From: Bradyrhizobium sp. CSA112
GTDB taxonomy: Bacteria; Pseudomonadota; Alphaproteobacteria; Rhizobiales; Xanthobacteraceae
DNA length: 42,654 bases
NCBI RefSeq assembly: GCF_029051645.1
Contig: NZ_JAACFS010000048.1
Span: forward strand, 1 to 42,654
Direction of reading: 5' to 3'
The translations under genes and the position numbers were made by a program. Positions 6,955-14,294 of the stretch are shown here, piece after piece; the first letter of the stretch is position 1; the number at the start of each line of letters is the position of its first letter. The notes below the pieces were generated by a model. The model was not told the origin of the DNA and ran no database searches. It saw nothing but the letters and a program-made list of their open reading frames with translations.

Positions 6955-8124
6955 TCATGCGGCGTTATTTTTGGAAGACGGCGTTTTGTTTGCGAGTTCG
7001 GCGCGAACAGCTTCAGTATCGGCGCCAAGCACCGGCACCTTCAGCCCCTCGCCGATATTGCCGCCGTTCCACTCCACCGGCAACGCCGGGACGCGGAACG
7101 GCGCGCCGTCGGCGTTGAAATTCTGCACCAGCCCACCGGGACGCAGCACATGCGGATCGTGCAGCAGATCCTCCGGGCGATTGATCGGCGAATAGGCGAT
7201 GTTCAGCGCGTCGAGCCTTGCAGATAGATCGGCGATCTTCCAACCCTTGATCACTTCGACGACACGCGGAATGATTCTCCCGCGCGCCAGAATCCGGTCC
7301 GTGGTGTTGCGCAAGCTCGGATCGTCGGCAAATTCCTGCAGAGCGAACTCGCGGCAAAAACTCCACCAATGGCCCTCGGTGACGACGCCGATGAAGATAC
7401 GCTCGCCTTCAGCCGTGTCGAAAATGTCGTAGATCGGCCAGGCATGTTCGCGCTCCGGCATCGAGCGCGGCTTCCTGCCGGTCATTTCATACTCGACCAT
7501 GTGCTGCGCGACCAGAAACAGGCAGTTCTCGAACAGCCCGATGCGGATATCGGCGCCGGCCTTCTTGCCGCCGCGCTTCTCGTAAAGCGCGGCGAGGATT
7601 GCGATCGCGCCGAACATGCCGCCCATGATGTCGTTGGCGGAAGAGCCGACGCGTTGCGGCCTGTCGCGCGTCCCGGTCATGGCGGCGAGCCCGGACATCA
7701 TCTGGACGACCTCGTCGAGCGCCGGCCGATGCTCGTAGGGACCGGACAGAAAGCCCTTGTGGCCGGCAACGATCAGATGCGGATGTTTGCGGCGCAATTC
7801 CTCGGCGCCGAGGCCCTGCTTTTCGAGCTGACCGTCGCGAAAATTCTCCAGGAACACGTCGGCGCTTTCAAGCAGCCGGTGCATGGTCTCCCGATCCTCG
7901 GCATGCGTGAAATCGAGCACGACGCTGCGCTTGCCCCGGTTGAACAGTGGGAAGAACGAGGTTCCCATGCCGCCGAGCGAACGCGTCTTGTCGCCGACCG
8001 GCGGCTCGACCTTGATGACCTCGGCGCCCAACTGCGCGAGGATCATGCCGCAGGTCGGGCCCATCACCATATGGGTCATCTCGACGACCCTCACGCCGTC
8101 AAGCGGCAGTCCCGTCCCTGTCAT
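6955..8124 (-). CDS. Class III (CaiB/BaiF-type) CoA-transferase
   Basis: A 389-residue CaiB/BaiF CoA-transferase. The N-terminus GVRVVEMTHMVMGPTCGMIL and AEVIKVEPP are family signatures. The catalytic aspartate lies in RPALDEVVQMMSG. Enzymes of this family move CoA from one acyl-CoA, often succinyl-CoA, to a carboxylic acid through an aspartyl-CoA thioester. The start at 8124 is chosen because GGGAGAGAG lies just upstream and the domain begins at once; a longer reading to 8280 has no support. The downstream lyase suggests a short pathway: activation of a hydroxydicarboxylic acid followed by C-C cleavage. The substrate cannot be read from sequence. Confidence 0.9.
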   Translation of the reverse strand: MTGTGLPLDGVRVVEMTHMVMGPTCGMILAQLGAEVIKVEPPVGDKTRSLGGMGTSFFPLFNRGKRSVVLDFTHAEDRETMHRLLESADVFLENFRDGQLEKQGLGAEELRRKHPHLIVAGHKGFLSGPYEHRPALDEVVQMMSGLAAMTGTRDRPQRVGSSANDIMGGMFGAIAILAALYEKRGGKKAGADIRIGLFENCLFLVAQHMVEYEMTGRKPRSMPEREHAWPIYDIFDTAEGERIFIGVVTEGHWWSFCREFALQEFADDPSLRNTTDRILARGRIIPRVVEVIKGWKIADLSARLDALNIAYSPINRPEDLLHDPHVLRPGGLVQNFNADGAPFRVPALPVEWNGGNIGEGLKVPVLGADTEAVRAELANKTPSSKNNAA

Positions 8125-8328
8125 CGCGGATCTCTCTCCCGTGCAATCTTTTGGCGTCCAGCCTAGGCCTTCGGCGGCCTTTGGGAAGGCACAATCTGTC
8201 AGACGCTGCATTCGCTGCCGCATAACGCCCGCCGCCACCTGCAGTGTCCGGACGGAGCTGGCCCTTGCCGAAGGGCTCACACATATCTACCTCTCGCGAG
8301 GGTTTTCTTGGGAAGAGGTTGAACCGCC

Positions 8329-9081
8329 ATGTTGGACGCCGCCGTCAAGGCGCTTTCGCAGATCCTGTCGCCGCCGATGCGCACCATCCTGTGGCGCTCG
8401 ATCGCCTTGGCGCTGGTGCTGATTACGGTGCTGGCAATCGGATTGCAGCGTGCGTTGAGCTGGTTCGCGGAATACGGCGAGGTCTGGGCCGAGGCGATGC
8501 TCGGGCCGGGCTTCCACACCACGCTCAACATCCTTTCCTGGATCATCTCAATCGCGGCCGGGCTTGGCGTCGTACTCGGCGGCATCTTCCTGATGCCGGC
8601 AGTCACCTCGCTGGTGGCGAGCGTGTTCGTCGACGACGTCGCCGAACATGTCGAGCGCGAGCATTATCCGGCGGAGCGTCCCGGCGACGCGCTGCCGCTC
8701 GGCGTCGCCATCCCCGAAGGCATCAAGACGGCGCTCTTGACGATCCTGGTCTACCTGATCGCGCTGCCCTTCGTGCTATTCGCGGGCGCCGGCTTTCTGA
8801 TTTTCTTCATCGCCACCGCCTGGCTGCTCGGCCGCGAATACTTTGAGCTGGCGGCGATGCGCTTCCGCCCGCCCACGGAAGCCAAGGCGATGCGCAAGGA
8901 CAATGCGGCGACCGTGTTCACCGCCGGCCTGTTCATCGCGGCCTTCGTGTCGATCCCGATCGTCAATCTGGCGACGCCCTTGTTCGGCATGGCCTTCATG
9001 GTCCACATGCACAAGCGCCTCTCCGGCCCGAGGCCGGAGCTGATTGAGCCGGCGCGGAAGACGGGAATGCCGGTGGTTTGA
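8329..9081 (+). CDS. EI24/CysZ-like integral membrane protein
   Basis: A 250-residue inner-membrane protein with about four strongly hydrophobic segments (about 25-42, 65-92, 130-165, 197-225). It matches the EI24 family, which includes the sulfate transporter CysZ. Family-typical features are the PxxxxxxxxVFVDDVAEHVE loop after the second membrane region and the conserved WLLGREYFELAAMR stretch. Sulfate transport is often assigned to such proteins, but no sulfur genes are nearby, so the substrate is uncertain. A GAAGAGG ribosome site precedes the ATG. The gene is divergent from the CoA-transferase gene. Confidence 0.82.
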   Translation: MLDAAVKALSQILSPPMRTILWRSIALALVLITVLAIGLQRALSWFAEYGEVWAEAMLGPGFHTTLNILSWIISIAAGLGVVLGGIFLMPAVTSLVASVFVDDVAEHVEREHYPAERPGDALPLGVAIPEGIKTALLTILVYLIALPFVLFAGAGFLIFFIATAWLLGREYFELAAMRFRPPTEAKAMRKDNAATVFTAGLFIAAFVSIPIVNLATPLFGMAFMVHMHKRLSGPRPELIEPARKTGMPVV

Positions 9082-9087
9082 TTGCGT

Positions 9088-9171
9088 CGTCATTCCGGGA
9101 TGGTCCGCAGGACCAGACCCGGAATCTCGATATTCCGGGTTCGACGCTTCGCGTCGCCCCGGAATGACATG
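9088..9171. repeat. Palindromic repeat between convergent genes
   Basis: GTCATTCCGGG near 9089 and CCCCGGAATGAC (9160-9171) are inverted around a region holding a further copy of the TTCCGGGTT half. Such GTCATTCCGGG palindromes are common between genes in Bradyrhizobium-type genomes. It lies between the 3' ends of the EI24-like gene and nth and could end transcription from either side. Confidence 0.7.
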
Positions 9172-9177
9172 AATCCC

Positions 9178-9960
9178 TCACACCGTCTTTTCCGGCCAAC
9201 GGCAGAGATCGTTGATCAGGCACACCTCGCAGCGCGGTTTGCGCGCCAGGCAGGTGTAACGCCCATGCAAGATCAGCCAGTGATGGGCGTGCAGCATAAA
9301 TTCCGGCGGGATCACCTTTTCCAGCCCCAGCTCGACCTCGAGCGGTGTGTTGCCGGGCGCCAGCCCCGTGCGGTTGCCGACGCGGAACACGTGGGTGTCC
9401 ACCGCCATCGTGTGCTCGCCATAGGCCATGTTGAGCACGACATTGGCGGTCTTGCGTCCGGCGCCCGGCAACGTCTCGATTTCAGCGCGCGTCCGCGGCA
9501 CCTCGCCGCCGAATTCAGCGATCAGTTTTTCCGACAGCGCGATGACGTTTTTGGCTTTGTTGCGATAAAGCCCGACGGTCTTGATGTACTCGCGCACTTT
9601 TTCCTCGCCGAGCGCCAGCATCTTCTCCGGCGTATCCGCGACCGCAAACAGCGTGCGCGTCGCCTTGTTGACGCCGGCATCCGTTGCCTGCGCCGACAGC
9701 ACCACGGCGACCAGCAGCGTATAGGGGTTGAGATGTTCGAGCTCGCCCTTCGGCTCGGGATTGGCCTTGCGAAAACGGCTGAACGCCTCGTGGATCTCGG
9801 CCGGTGTCCACGGCCTTGGCTTTGCGGATTTCTTCCCGGGCTTGGGCGGCGCCTTGGCGGCTTTCCTGGCGGCTTTCTTGGCGGCCTTCTTTGCCGGTTT
9901 CTTCGGCACGGATGGAACGCTGGGCTTTTTGGCGCTGAGAGAGCGGGTGATTTTGGCCAT
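9178..9960 (-). CDS. nth: Endonuclease III (base-excision DNA glycosylase/AP lyase)
   Basis: A 260-residue endonuclease III that removes oxidised pyrimidines and cuts at abasic sites. The helix-hairpin-helix LPGAGRKTANVVLN carries the catalytic Lys, and VDTHVFRV the catalytic Asp. The C-terminal iron-sulfur cluster motif is intact (Cys-x6-Cys-x2-Cys-x5-Cys, from CLARKPRCEVC onward). Unlike the compact E. coli enzyme of about 211 residues, it has a lysine/alanine-rich N-terminal tail of about 45 residues containing KKPAKKAAKKAARKAAK. The start at 9960 is the first ATG giving that tail; a longer reading to 10125 would run into the divergent DUF2244 gene. Confidence 0.94.
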   Translation of the reverse strand: MAKITRSLSAKKPSVPSVPKKPAKKAAKKAARKAAKAPPKPGKKSAKPRPWTPAEIHEAFSRFRKANPEPKGELEHLNPYTLLVAVVLSAQATDAGVNKATRTLFAVADTPEKMLALGEEKVREYIKTVGLYRNKAKNVIALSEKLIAEFGGEVPRTRAEIETLPGAGRKTANVVLNMAYGEHTMAVDTHVFRVGNRTGLAPGNTPLEVELGLEKVIPPEFMLHAHHWLILHGRYTCLARKPRCEVCLINDLCRWPEKTV

Positions 9961-9982
9961 GATCGGGATATACTGATACGCG

Positions 9983-10513
9983 ATGACAGCAAGCAACGAC
10001 TTTGATCCGGTGCTTGACCCGCCGACGCTGTTTTCGGCGCGGGTGACGCCGCACCGCTCGCTCAATCGAACCGGCTTTCTGGTGCTGATGACATTTATCA
10101 GCGTGGTGAGCTTTGTCGCCGGCATCGCATTTTTGCTGATGGGTGCCTGGCCGGTGCTTGGCTTATTCGGCCTCGATGTGCTGGTGATCTATTGGGCGTT
10201 CCGGATCAATTTCCGCAGCGCAGCGGCCACCGAGGATATCGTGATGACGCCTTCGGAATTGCACGTGCGCCGGGTCAGCCATCGCGGCGACGTCATGGAA
10301 TGGACGCTCAATCCGCTCTGGGTGCAGCTCGAGCAGACAGGCGACCCCGAATTCGGTATCGAGCGCCTCTATCTGGTCTCCCGGGGCCGCCGCGTCTCGG
10401 TCGGCTATTTTCTGGGGCCAGACGAAAAAGCAAGCTTTTCCAAAGCCTTACTGGAAGCGCTGCAAACCGCCAAGCGCGGCATCACATACAATCCGGTCAA
10501 TCCGGTCGCGTAG
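9983..10513 (+). CDS. DUF2244 membrane protein
   Basis: A 176-residue protein with two close membrane segments (about 31-52 and 55-72), a short central loop and a soluble C-terminal domain containing MEWTLNPLWVQLE and LYLVSRGRRVSVGYFLGPDEK. This is the pattern of DUF2244, a family of unknown function common in alphaproteobacteria. The gene is divergent from nth with only 22 bases between the start codons, so the two promoters overlap. No function can be assigned. Confidence 0.85.
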   Translation: MTASNDFDPVLDPPTLFSARVTPHRSLNRTGFLVLMTFISVVSFVAGIAFLLMGAWPVLGLFGLDVLVIYWAFRINFRSAAATEDIVMTPSELHVRRVSHRGDVMEWTLNPLWVQLEQTGDPEFGIERLYLVSRGRRVSVGYFLGPDEKASFSKALLEALQTAKRGITYNPVNPVA

Positions 10514-10568
10514 GTAGTTGTCAGAAATCGGGTGGTTTGGACCGCGCATGAGCCCTAAATCAGATCCC

Positions 10569-11465
10569 ATGATGATAACAGCCATACAAGACCAGCGCCT
10601 AGCCAAGCCAGGCCTCCAGAGCGCCGCGCTGCGCGATTACGACTCCGTCCGCCGCGCTATCGCGTTCATCTCCGAGCACTGGCGCGCGCAGCCGACCATC
10701 GAAGCGATGGCGGATGCAGCCGCCGTGACGCCGGATGAACTGCACCATCTGTTCCGCCGCTGGGCCGGGCTGACGCCGAAGGCCTTCATGCAGGCGCTGA
10801 CGCTGGATCACGCCAAGGGCCTCTTGCGCGATTCCGCCAGCGTGCTCGACGCCGCGCTCGATTCAGGGCTGTCAGGGCCGGGCCGGCTGCATGATCTGTT
10901 CGTCACCCATGAAGCGATGTCGCCGGGCGAATGGAAGAACGGCGGCGCCGGCATGACGCTGCGCTACGGTTTCCACGCCTCCCCCTTCGGCACCGCCATC
11001 GTGATTGCCAGCGACCGCGGGCTGGCGGGGCTCGCCTTCGCCGACCCCGGCGAGGAGCCGACGGCGTTTGCCGACATGAAGCGGCGCTGGCCGAACGCGA
11101 CCTATGTTGAGGACCACGATGGCACCGCCGATCTCGCGCAGCGCATCTTCGACACGCGGCTGTGGCGCCCCGACCAGCCGCTCCGCGTGGTGCTGATCGG
11201 CACCGATTTCGAGGTGCGGGTGTGGGAGACGTTGTTGAAGATCCCGATGGGCCGCGCGGTCTGCTATTCCGACATCGCCAACAAGATCAAAAACCCGAAA
11301 GCCTCACGCGCCGTTGGCGCCGCCGTCGGCCGCAACCCGGTGTCGTTCGTCGTGCCCTGCCATCGCGCGCTCGGCAAGGGCGGCGCGCTGACGGGCTATC
11401 ACTGGGGTGTCACGCGGAAACAGGCGATGCTCGGCTGGGAAGCCGGGCAGGTCGGGTTGCATTGA
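10569..11465 (+). CDS. Ada-like regulator/O6-methylguanine-DNA methyltransferase without the N-terminal Ada zinc domain
   Basis: A protein of about 298 residues that joins an AraC-type helix-turn-helix region (about 25-115, TIEAMADAAAVTPDELHHLF and onward) to a methyltransferase domain with the active-site motif VPCHRALGKGG. The cysteine of PCHR would take the methyl group from O6-methylguanine irreversibly. The Ada N-terminal domain, which senses methyl phosphotriesters through four cysteines, is missing, so activation in the E. coli manner is not expected. ATG codons at 10548 and 10569 and a TTG at 10518 are all possible starts. 10569 was chosen because the conserved-looking sequence begins there. 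The gene follows the DUF2244 gene closely. Confidence 0.88.
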   Translation: MMITAIQDQRLAKPGLQSAALRDYDSVRRAIAFISEHWRAQPTIEAMADAAAVTPDELHHLFRRWAGLTPKAFMQALTLDHAKGLLRDSASVLDAALDSGLSGPGRLHDLFVTHEAMSPGEWKNGGAGMTLRYGFHASPFGTAIVIASDRGLAGLAFADPGEEPTAFADMKRRWPNATYVEDHDGTADLAQRIFDTRLWRPDQPLRVVLIGTDFEVRVWETLLKIPMGRAVCYSDIANKIKNPKASRAVGAAVGRNPVSFVVPCHRALGKGGALTGYHWGVTRKQAMLGWEAGQVGLH

Positions 11466-11475
11466 TCGCGAATCT

Positions 11476-11565
11476 GTAGGGTGGGCAGAGGCGCATCGCG
11501 CCGTGCCCACCATCTATCCCGACGACACGCGACATAGTGGGCACGCTACGCTTTGCCCACCCTAC
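11476..11565. repeat. Nested inverted repeat
   Basis: GTAGGGTGGGCA (11476-11487) and TGCCCACCCTAC (11554-11565) are 12-base perfect inverted arms. Inside them GTGCCCAC and GTGGGCAC form a second inverted pair. The element lies between the convergent ends of the Ada-like gene and gpmA. GTAGGGTGGGCA elements are common intergenic repeats in Bradyrhizobium-type genomes. Confidence 0.8.
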
Positions 11566-11568
11566 GCA

Positions 11569-11587
11569 CTCAGGATGAGGTCTGACA
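11569..11587 (+). repeat. Second copy of the 19-base sequence found beside the insertion sequence
   Basis: CTCAGGATGAGGTCTGACA is identical to 126-144, next to the IS end. Its first 12 bases recur at 30051-30062. It lies directly at the 3' end of gpmA and appears to be one arm of a dispersed intergenic repeat. Confidence 0.65.
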
Positions 11588-11589
11588 CC

Positions 11590-12213
11590 TCACGCGGCGA
11601 GATCAACCTTCGTCGCCACCGTCGAATCCGCATTGAGCCGGTAGATCACCGGCACGCCGGTGGCGAGTTCGCGCTTCAAAATCTGCTCGGGCGTCAGCTT
11701 CTCCAGCACCATGATCAGCGCGCGCAGCGAATTGCCGTGGGCGGCGACCAGGGTGCGCTGTCCGCGCAGCACGCCCGGCAAAATCTCCTGCACGTAATAG
11801 GGCAGCGCGCGCGCCAGCGTATCTTTCAGGCTCTCGCCGCCGGGCGGCGGCACATCGTAGGAGCGGCGCCAGATCAGCACCTGGTCCTCGCCCCATTTCT
11901 TGCGAGCGTCATCCTTGTTGAGGCCGGAGAGATCGCCGTAGTCGCGTTCGTTGAGCGCGAGGTCCTTCGTCGTCGGCAGCCCGGTCTGCCCAATCTCGGC
12001 GAGCATCAGCTTCAGCGTATGCTGGGCGCGCGTCAGGTCCGAGGTGAAGGCAACATCGAACGTCAGCCCTTGTGCCTTTAATTTGCGGCCGGCTTCCCTG
12101 GCTTCGGCAATACCCTGCTCGGTGAGGTCTGGGTCCTTCCAGCCGGTGAACAGGTTCTTCAAATTCCAATCGCTCTGCCCGTGACGCACGAGCACAAGAA
12201 GACGTTCGCTCAT
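11590..12213 (-). CDS. gpmA: 2,3-bisphosphoglycerate-dependent phosphoglycerate mutase
   Basis: A 207-residue cytoplasmic glycolytic enzyme interconverting 3- and 2-phosphoglycerate. The phosphohistidine motif is LVRHGQSDWN at residues 7-16, followed by NLFTGWKDPDLTEQG. The second active-site His is in AAHGNSLRAL. Length is near that of alphaproteobacterial GpmA (about 207). The start at 12213 gives the conserved MSERLLVLVRHG; upstream codons overlap dapB and were rejected. dapB ends 23 bases upstream on the same strand, so the two probably share a transcript. Confidence 0.96.
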   Translation of the reverse strand: MSERLLVLVRHGQSDWNLKNLFTGWKDPDLTEQGIAEAREAGRKLKAQGLTFDVAFTSDLTRAQHTLKLMLAEIGQTGLPTTKDLALNERDYGDLSGLNKDDARKKWGEDQVLIWRRSYDVPPPGGESLKDTLARALPYYVQEILPGVLRGQRTLVAAHGNSLRALIMVLEKLTPEQILKRELATGVPVIYRLNADSTVATKVDLAA

Positions 12214-12236
12214 TCCTGAATTTCCGTTGTTCGATT

Positions 12237-13052
12237 CTAGAAGTCGGCAAGCCCCAGCACATCGGCCATCGTGTAGAAGCCGGGCTTCCTGCCGTGCGCC
12301 CATAGCGCGGCCTTGACGGCGCCCTGCGCAAACATGGTCCGATCCTCGGCGCGGTGGGTCAGCTCGATGCGCTCCATGGCACCGGCGAAGATCACGCTGT
12401 GATCGCCGGTGACGGTGCCGCCGCGCAGCGAGGCAAAACCGATATCGCCCGGCTGCCGCGCGCCGGTGTGCCCGTCGCGGCCGCGCACCGAGTGGGTATG
12501 CAGGTCGACGCCACGGCCGGCAGCGGCGGCCTCACCGAGCAGGAAGGCCGTACCCGACGGCGCGTCGATCTTGGCCTTGTGATGCATTTCGACGATTTCG
12601 ATGTCGAAGCTTTCGTCCAGCGACTGCGCGACGCGCTTGACCAGCGCGGCGAGCAGATTGATGCCGAGGCTCATATTGCCGGACTGAACGACTACCGCAC
12701 GCGAGGTAACGCTCTTGATCACGGCCATGTCGGACATGGATAGCCCGGTGGTCCCGACAATGTGCACGAGACTGCGTTCGGCGGCGATCGCGACATTGGC
12801 GATGGTAGCGGCCGGCACGGTGAAATCCAGAATGCCGTCGGCATTGGCCGACAGTTTCCAGAGGTCGGCGGAGAGCTCAATACCGTTGGCAGGCAGGCCG
12901 GCAAGAACGCCGGCATCCTTGCCCAGGAGTTCCGAGCCCGGCGCTTCCAATGCGCCGGTCAAAACAGCACCGGGCGTCTCGGAAATGACGCGCACCAGAG
13001 CGCGGCCCATCCGGCCGCCAGCCCCCGCAACGATCAATCGCATATCGGCCAT
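12237..13052 (-). CDS. dapB: 4-hydroxy-tetrahydrodipicolinate reductase
   Basis: A 271-residue enzyme of lysine and meso-diaminopimelate synthesis that reduces hydroxytetrahydrodipicolinate with NAD(P)H. The nucleotide-binding loop is VAGAGGRMGRAL (residues 8-19), and the substrate motif EMHHKAKIDAPSGTA carries the conserved His-His and Lys. GTTGLS and SGNMSLGINLL are also family-typical. The ATG at 13052 has GAGAGG 5-6 bases upstream. It is the first gene of the dapB-gpmA pair. The 219 bases upstream of it (to 13271) hold no gene or clear signal that I can see. Confidence 0.96.
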   Translation of the reverse strand: MADMRLIVAGAGGRMGRALVRVISETPGAVLTGALEAPGSELLGKDAGVLAGLPANGIELSADLWKLSANADGILDFTVPAATIANVAIAAERSLVHIVGTTGLSMSDMAVIKSVTSRAVVVQSGNMSLGINLLAALVKRVAQSLDESFDIEIVEMHHKAKIDAPSGTAFLLGEAAAAGRGVDLHTHSVRGRDGHTGARQPGDIGFASLRGGTVTGDHSVIFAGAMERIELTHRAEDRTMFAQGAVKAALWAHGRKPGFYTMADVLGLADF

Positions 13053-13271
13053 GGCTTCACCTCTCCACGCCCTATAGCGGGATGAGGCCGTTCCGGCAAC
13101 CAATCAGGCGCTTGGGGCTTCCGGGCGGCCAGGCGAATCCGCCCCGGGGAGGGAGAATAGAGAGCACGCAGGACAGCATCCCGCGCCGCGCTCGATCCCG
13201 CCATGACCGGCATCGATCGGCCATTCCTGGAAGCTCAAACCAAATGCTCGGAAGAGCGGCACCCGTTGCGC

Positions 13272-14294
13272 CTAAAGGGTGAATTCCAGGTCGCGCTGCA
13301 GAACGACGCGGCCGTCGCGCTCCACAACGTACATGGCTTTGTAAGTACCCCGCTCCCAACCCGTCGCCGGACGCCTTTTGCCGGTAAACAACAGGTATTG
13401 CGCCTTGTTCTTGTCCAGTTGTGAGGCTCGATTTTCAGCGATGACGTTCCCGGTCGGGTCCTTGACGACGAGCCGTTGTGTGTCGCCCGTCTTCAGGCCG
13501 ATGACACGAACAAAAGCGACAATTGCCGCCGCGCCGGCAGAGGGCAATTCCTTGCCCGCGCTTCCATCCTCGATAAGTTCCATCGTCACCGGCCCGTTCG
13601 CAAAGCCGGCGTTTATGACGACCCGCTCCTGATAGGCGAGTTGCGCGTGGAGTGCAGGATGCCACAGCAGTGCGCCGCTCCCGCAGGAGTCCGCAGGAGC
13701 CCCATACGCGAAAGGATCTACAATCGCCCCCTTATGCCTGACCGTGAAATGCAGATGAGGATATTCGGTCATTCCTGAAAGACCGACGCGACCAAGCGGC
13801 TGCCCAGCCTTGACCAGGTCACCCGGCTTCACCATCAGGCTGCCGCTTGCCATGTGGCAATATTGGGTTTCCCAGTGCTCCGGATGTTCGATCACAGCTC
13901 CATTGCCGCATTCGACATCGCGAACAGCTTCGCGCGCAGATTTGCTAAAGGCGCCGTCCGGCGCGTCACCTCGTGTGCGAAGAACGCGGCCACTCGCGGC
14001 AGCAAGAACTTCCACGCCGGCCTTCTGCGACGCCAGTGACGGCAAGCGAAAGTCCGTCCCATTATGGGCGTCATACGTCAGAGTGCCGCATTTGTAGTCT
14101 TGCGTTGATGCCGACGGATCGACATCAACGTAGTTCTGGATGTAGCAGGTCCGGCCGGGCTCGCAGGCGATTGGCATCCCCAATTGAATGCTCTGGGCGA
14201 TCACCTCGGAAGAAAAGCCAAAGGCCGCGGCAATGGCAAAGGCTCGAGTCATGCCGCGCATAAAGTCTTGGACTATCATAGGCGGATTGCGCAT
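13272..14294 (-). CDS. Secreted M23-family metallopeptidase (LytM-type)
   Basis: About 340 residues. An N-terminal hydrophobic signal (about 14-35, MTRAFAIAAAFGFSSEVIAQ) points to export. The M23 zinc site is complete: His77 and Asp81 in HNGTDF, and His180/His182 in HLHF, with His147 in YCHM as the further active-site His. VKPGDLVKAGQPLGRVGLSG is the classic M23 strand region. M23 enzymes cut peptidoglycan cross-bridges, or act as inactive regulators; intact ligands favour an active enzyme. A C-terminal beta-rich domain of about 120 residues follows that I do not recognise. The ATG at 14294 overlaps the stop of the LuxR-type gene (TGATG), implying coupled translation; ATG 14279 is an alternative. 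It is the last gene of the secretion cassette. Confidence 0.85.
   Translation of the reverse strand: MRNPPMIVQDFMRGMTRAFAIAAAFGFSSEVIAQSIQLGMPIACEPGRTCYIQNYVDVDPSASTQDYKCGTLTYDAHNGTDFRLPSLASQKAGVEVLAAASGRVLRTRGDAPDGAFSKSAREAVRDVECGNGAVIEHPEHWETQYCHMASGSLMVKPGDLVKAGQPLGRVGLSGMTEYPHLHFTVRHKGAIVDPFAYGAPADSCGSGALLWHPALHAQLAYQERVVINAGFANGPVTMELIEDGSAGKELPSAGAAAIVAFVRVIGLKTGDTQRLVVKDPTGNVIAENRASQLDKNKAQYLLFTGKRRPATGWERGTYKAMYVVERDGRVVLQRDLEFTL

Noticed and set aside
6948..7028. N-terminal extension of the HMG-CoA-lyase-like protein
   Set aside because: The extra 27 codons lie inside the upstream CoA-transferase gene. The ATG at 6947 has a ribosome site and begins at the usual place for the family.
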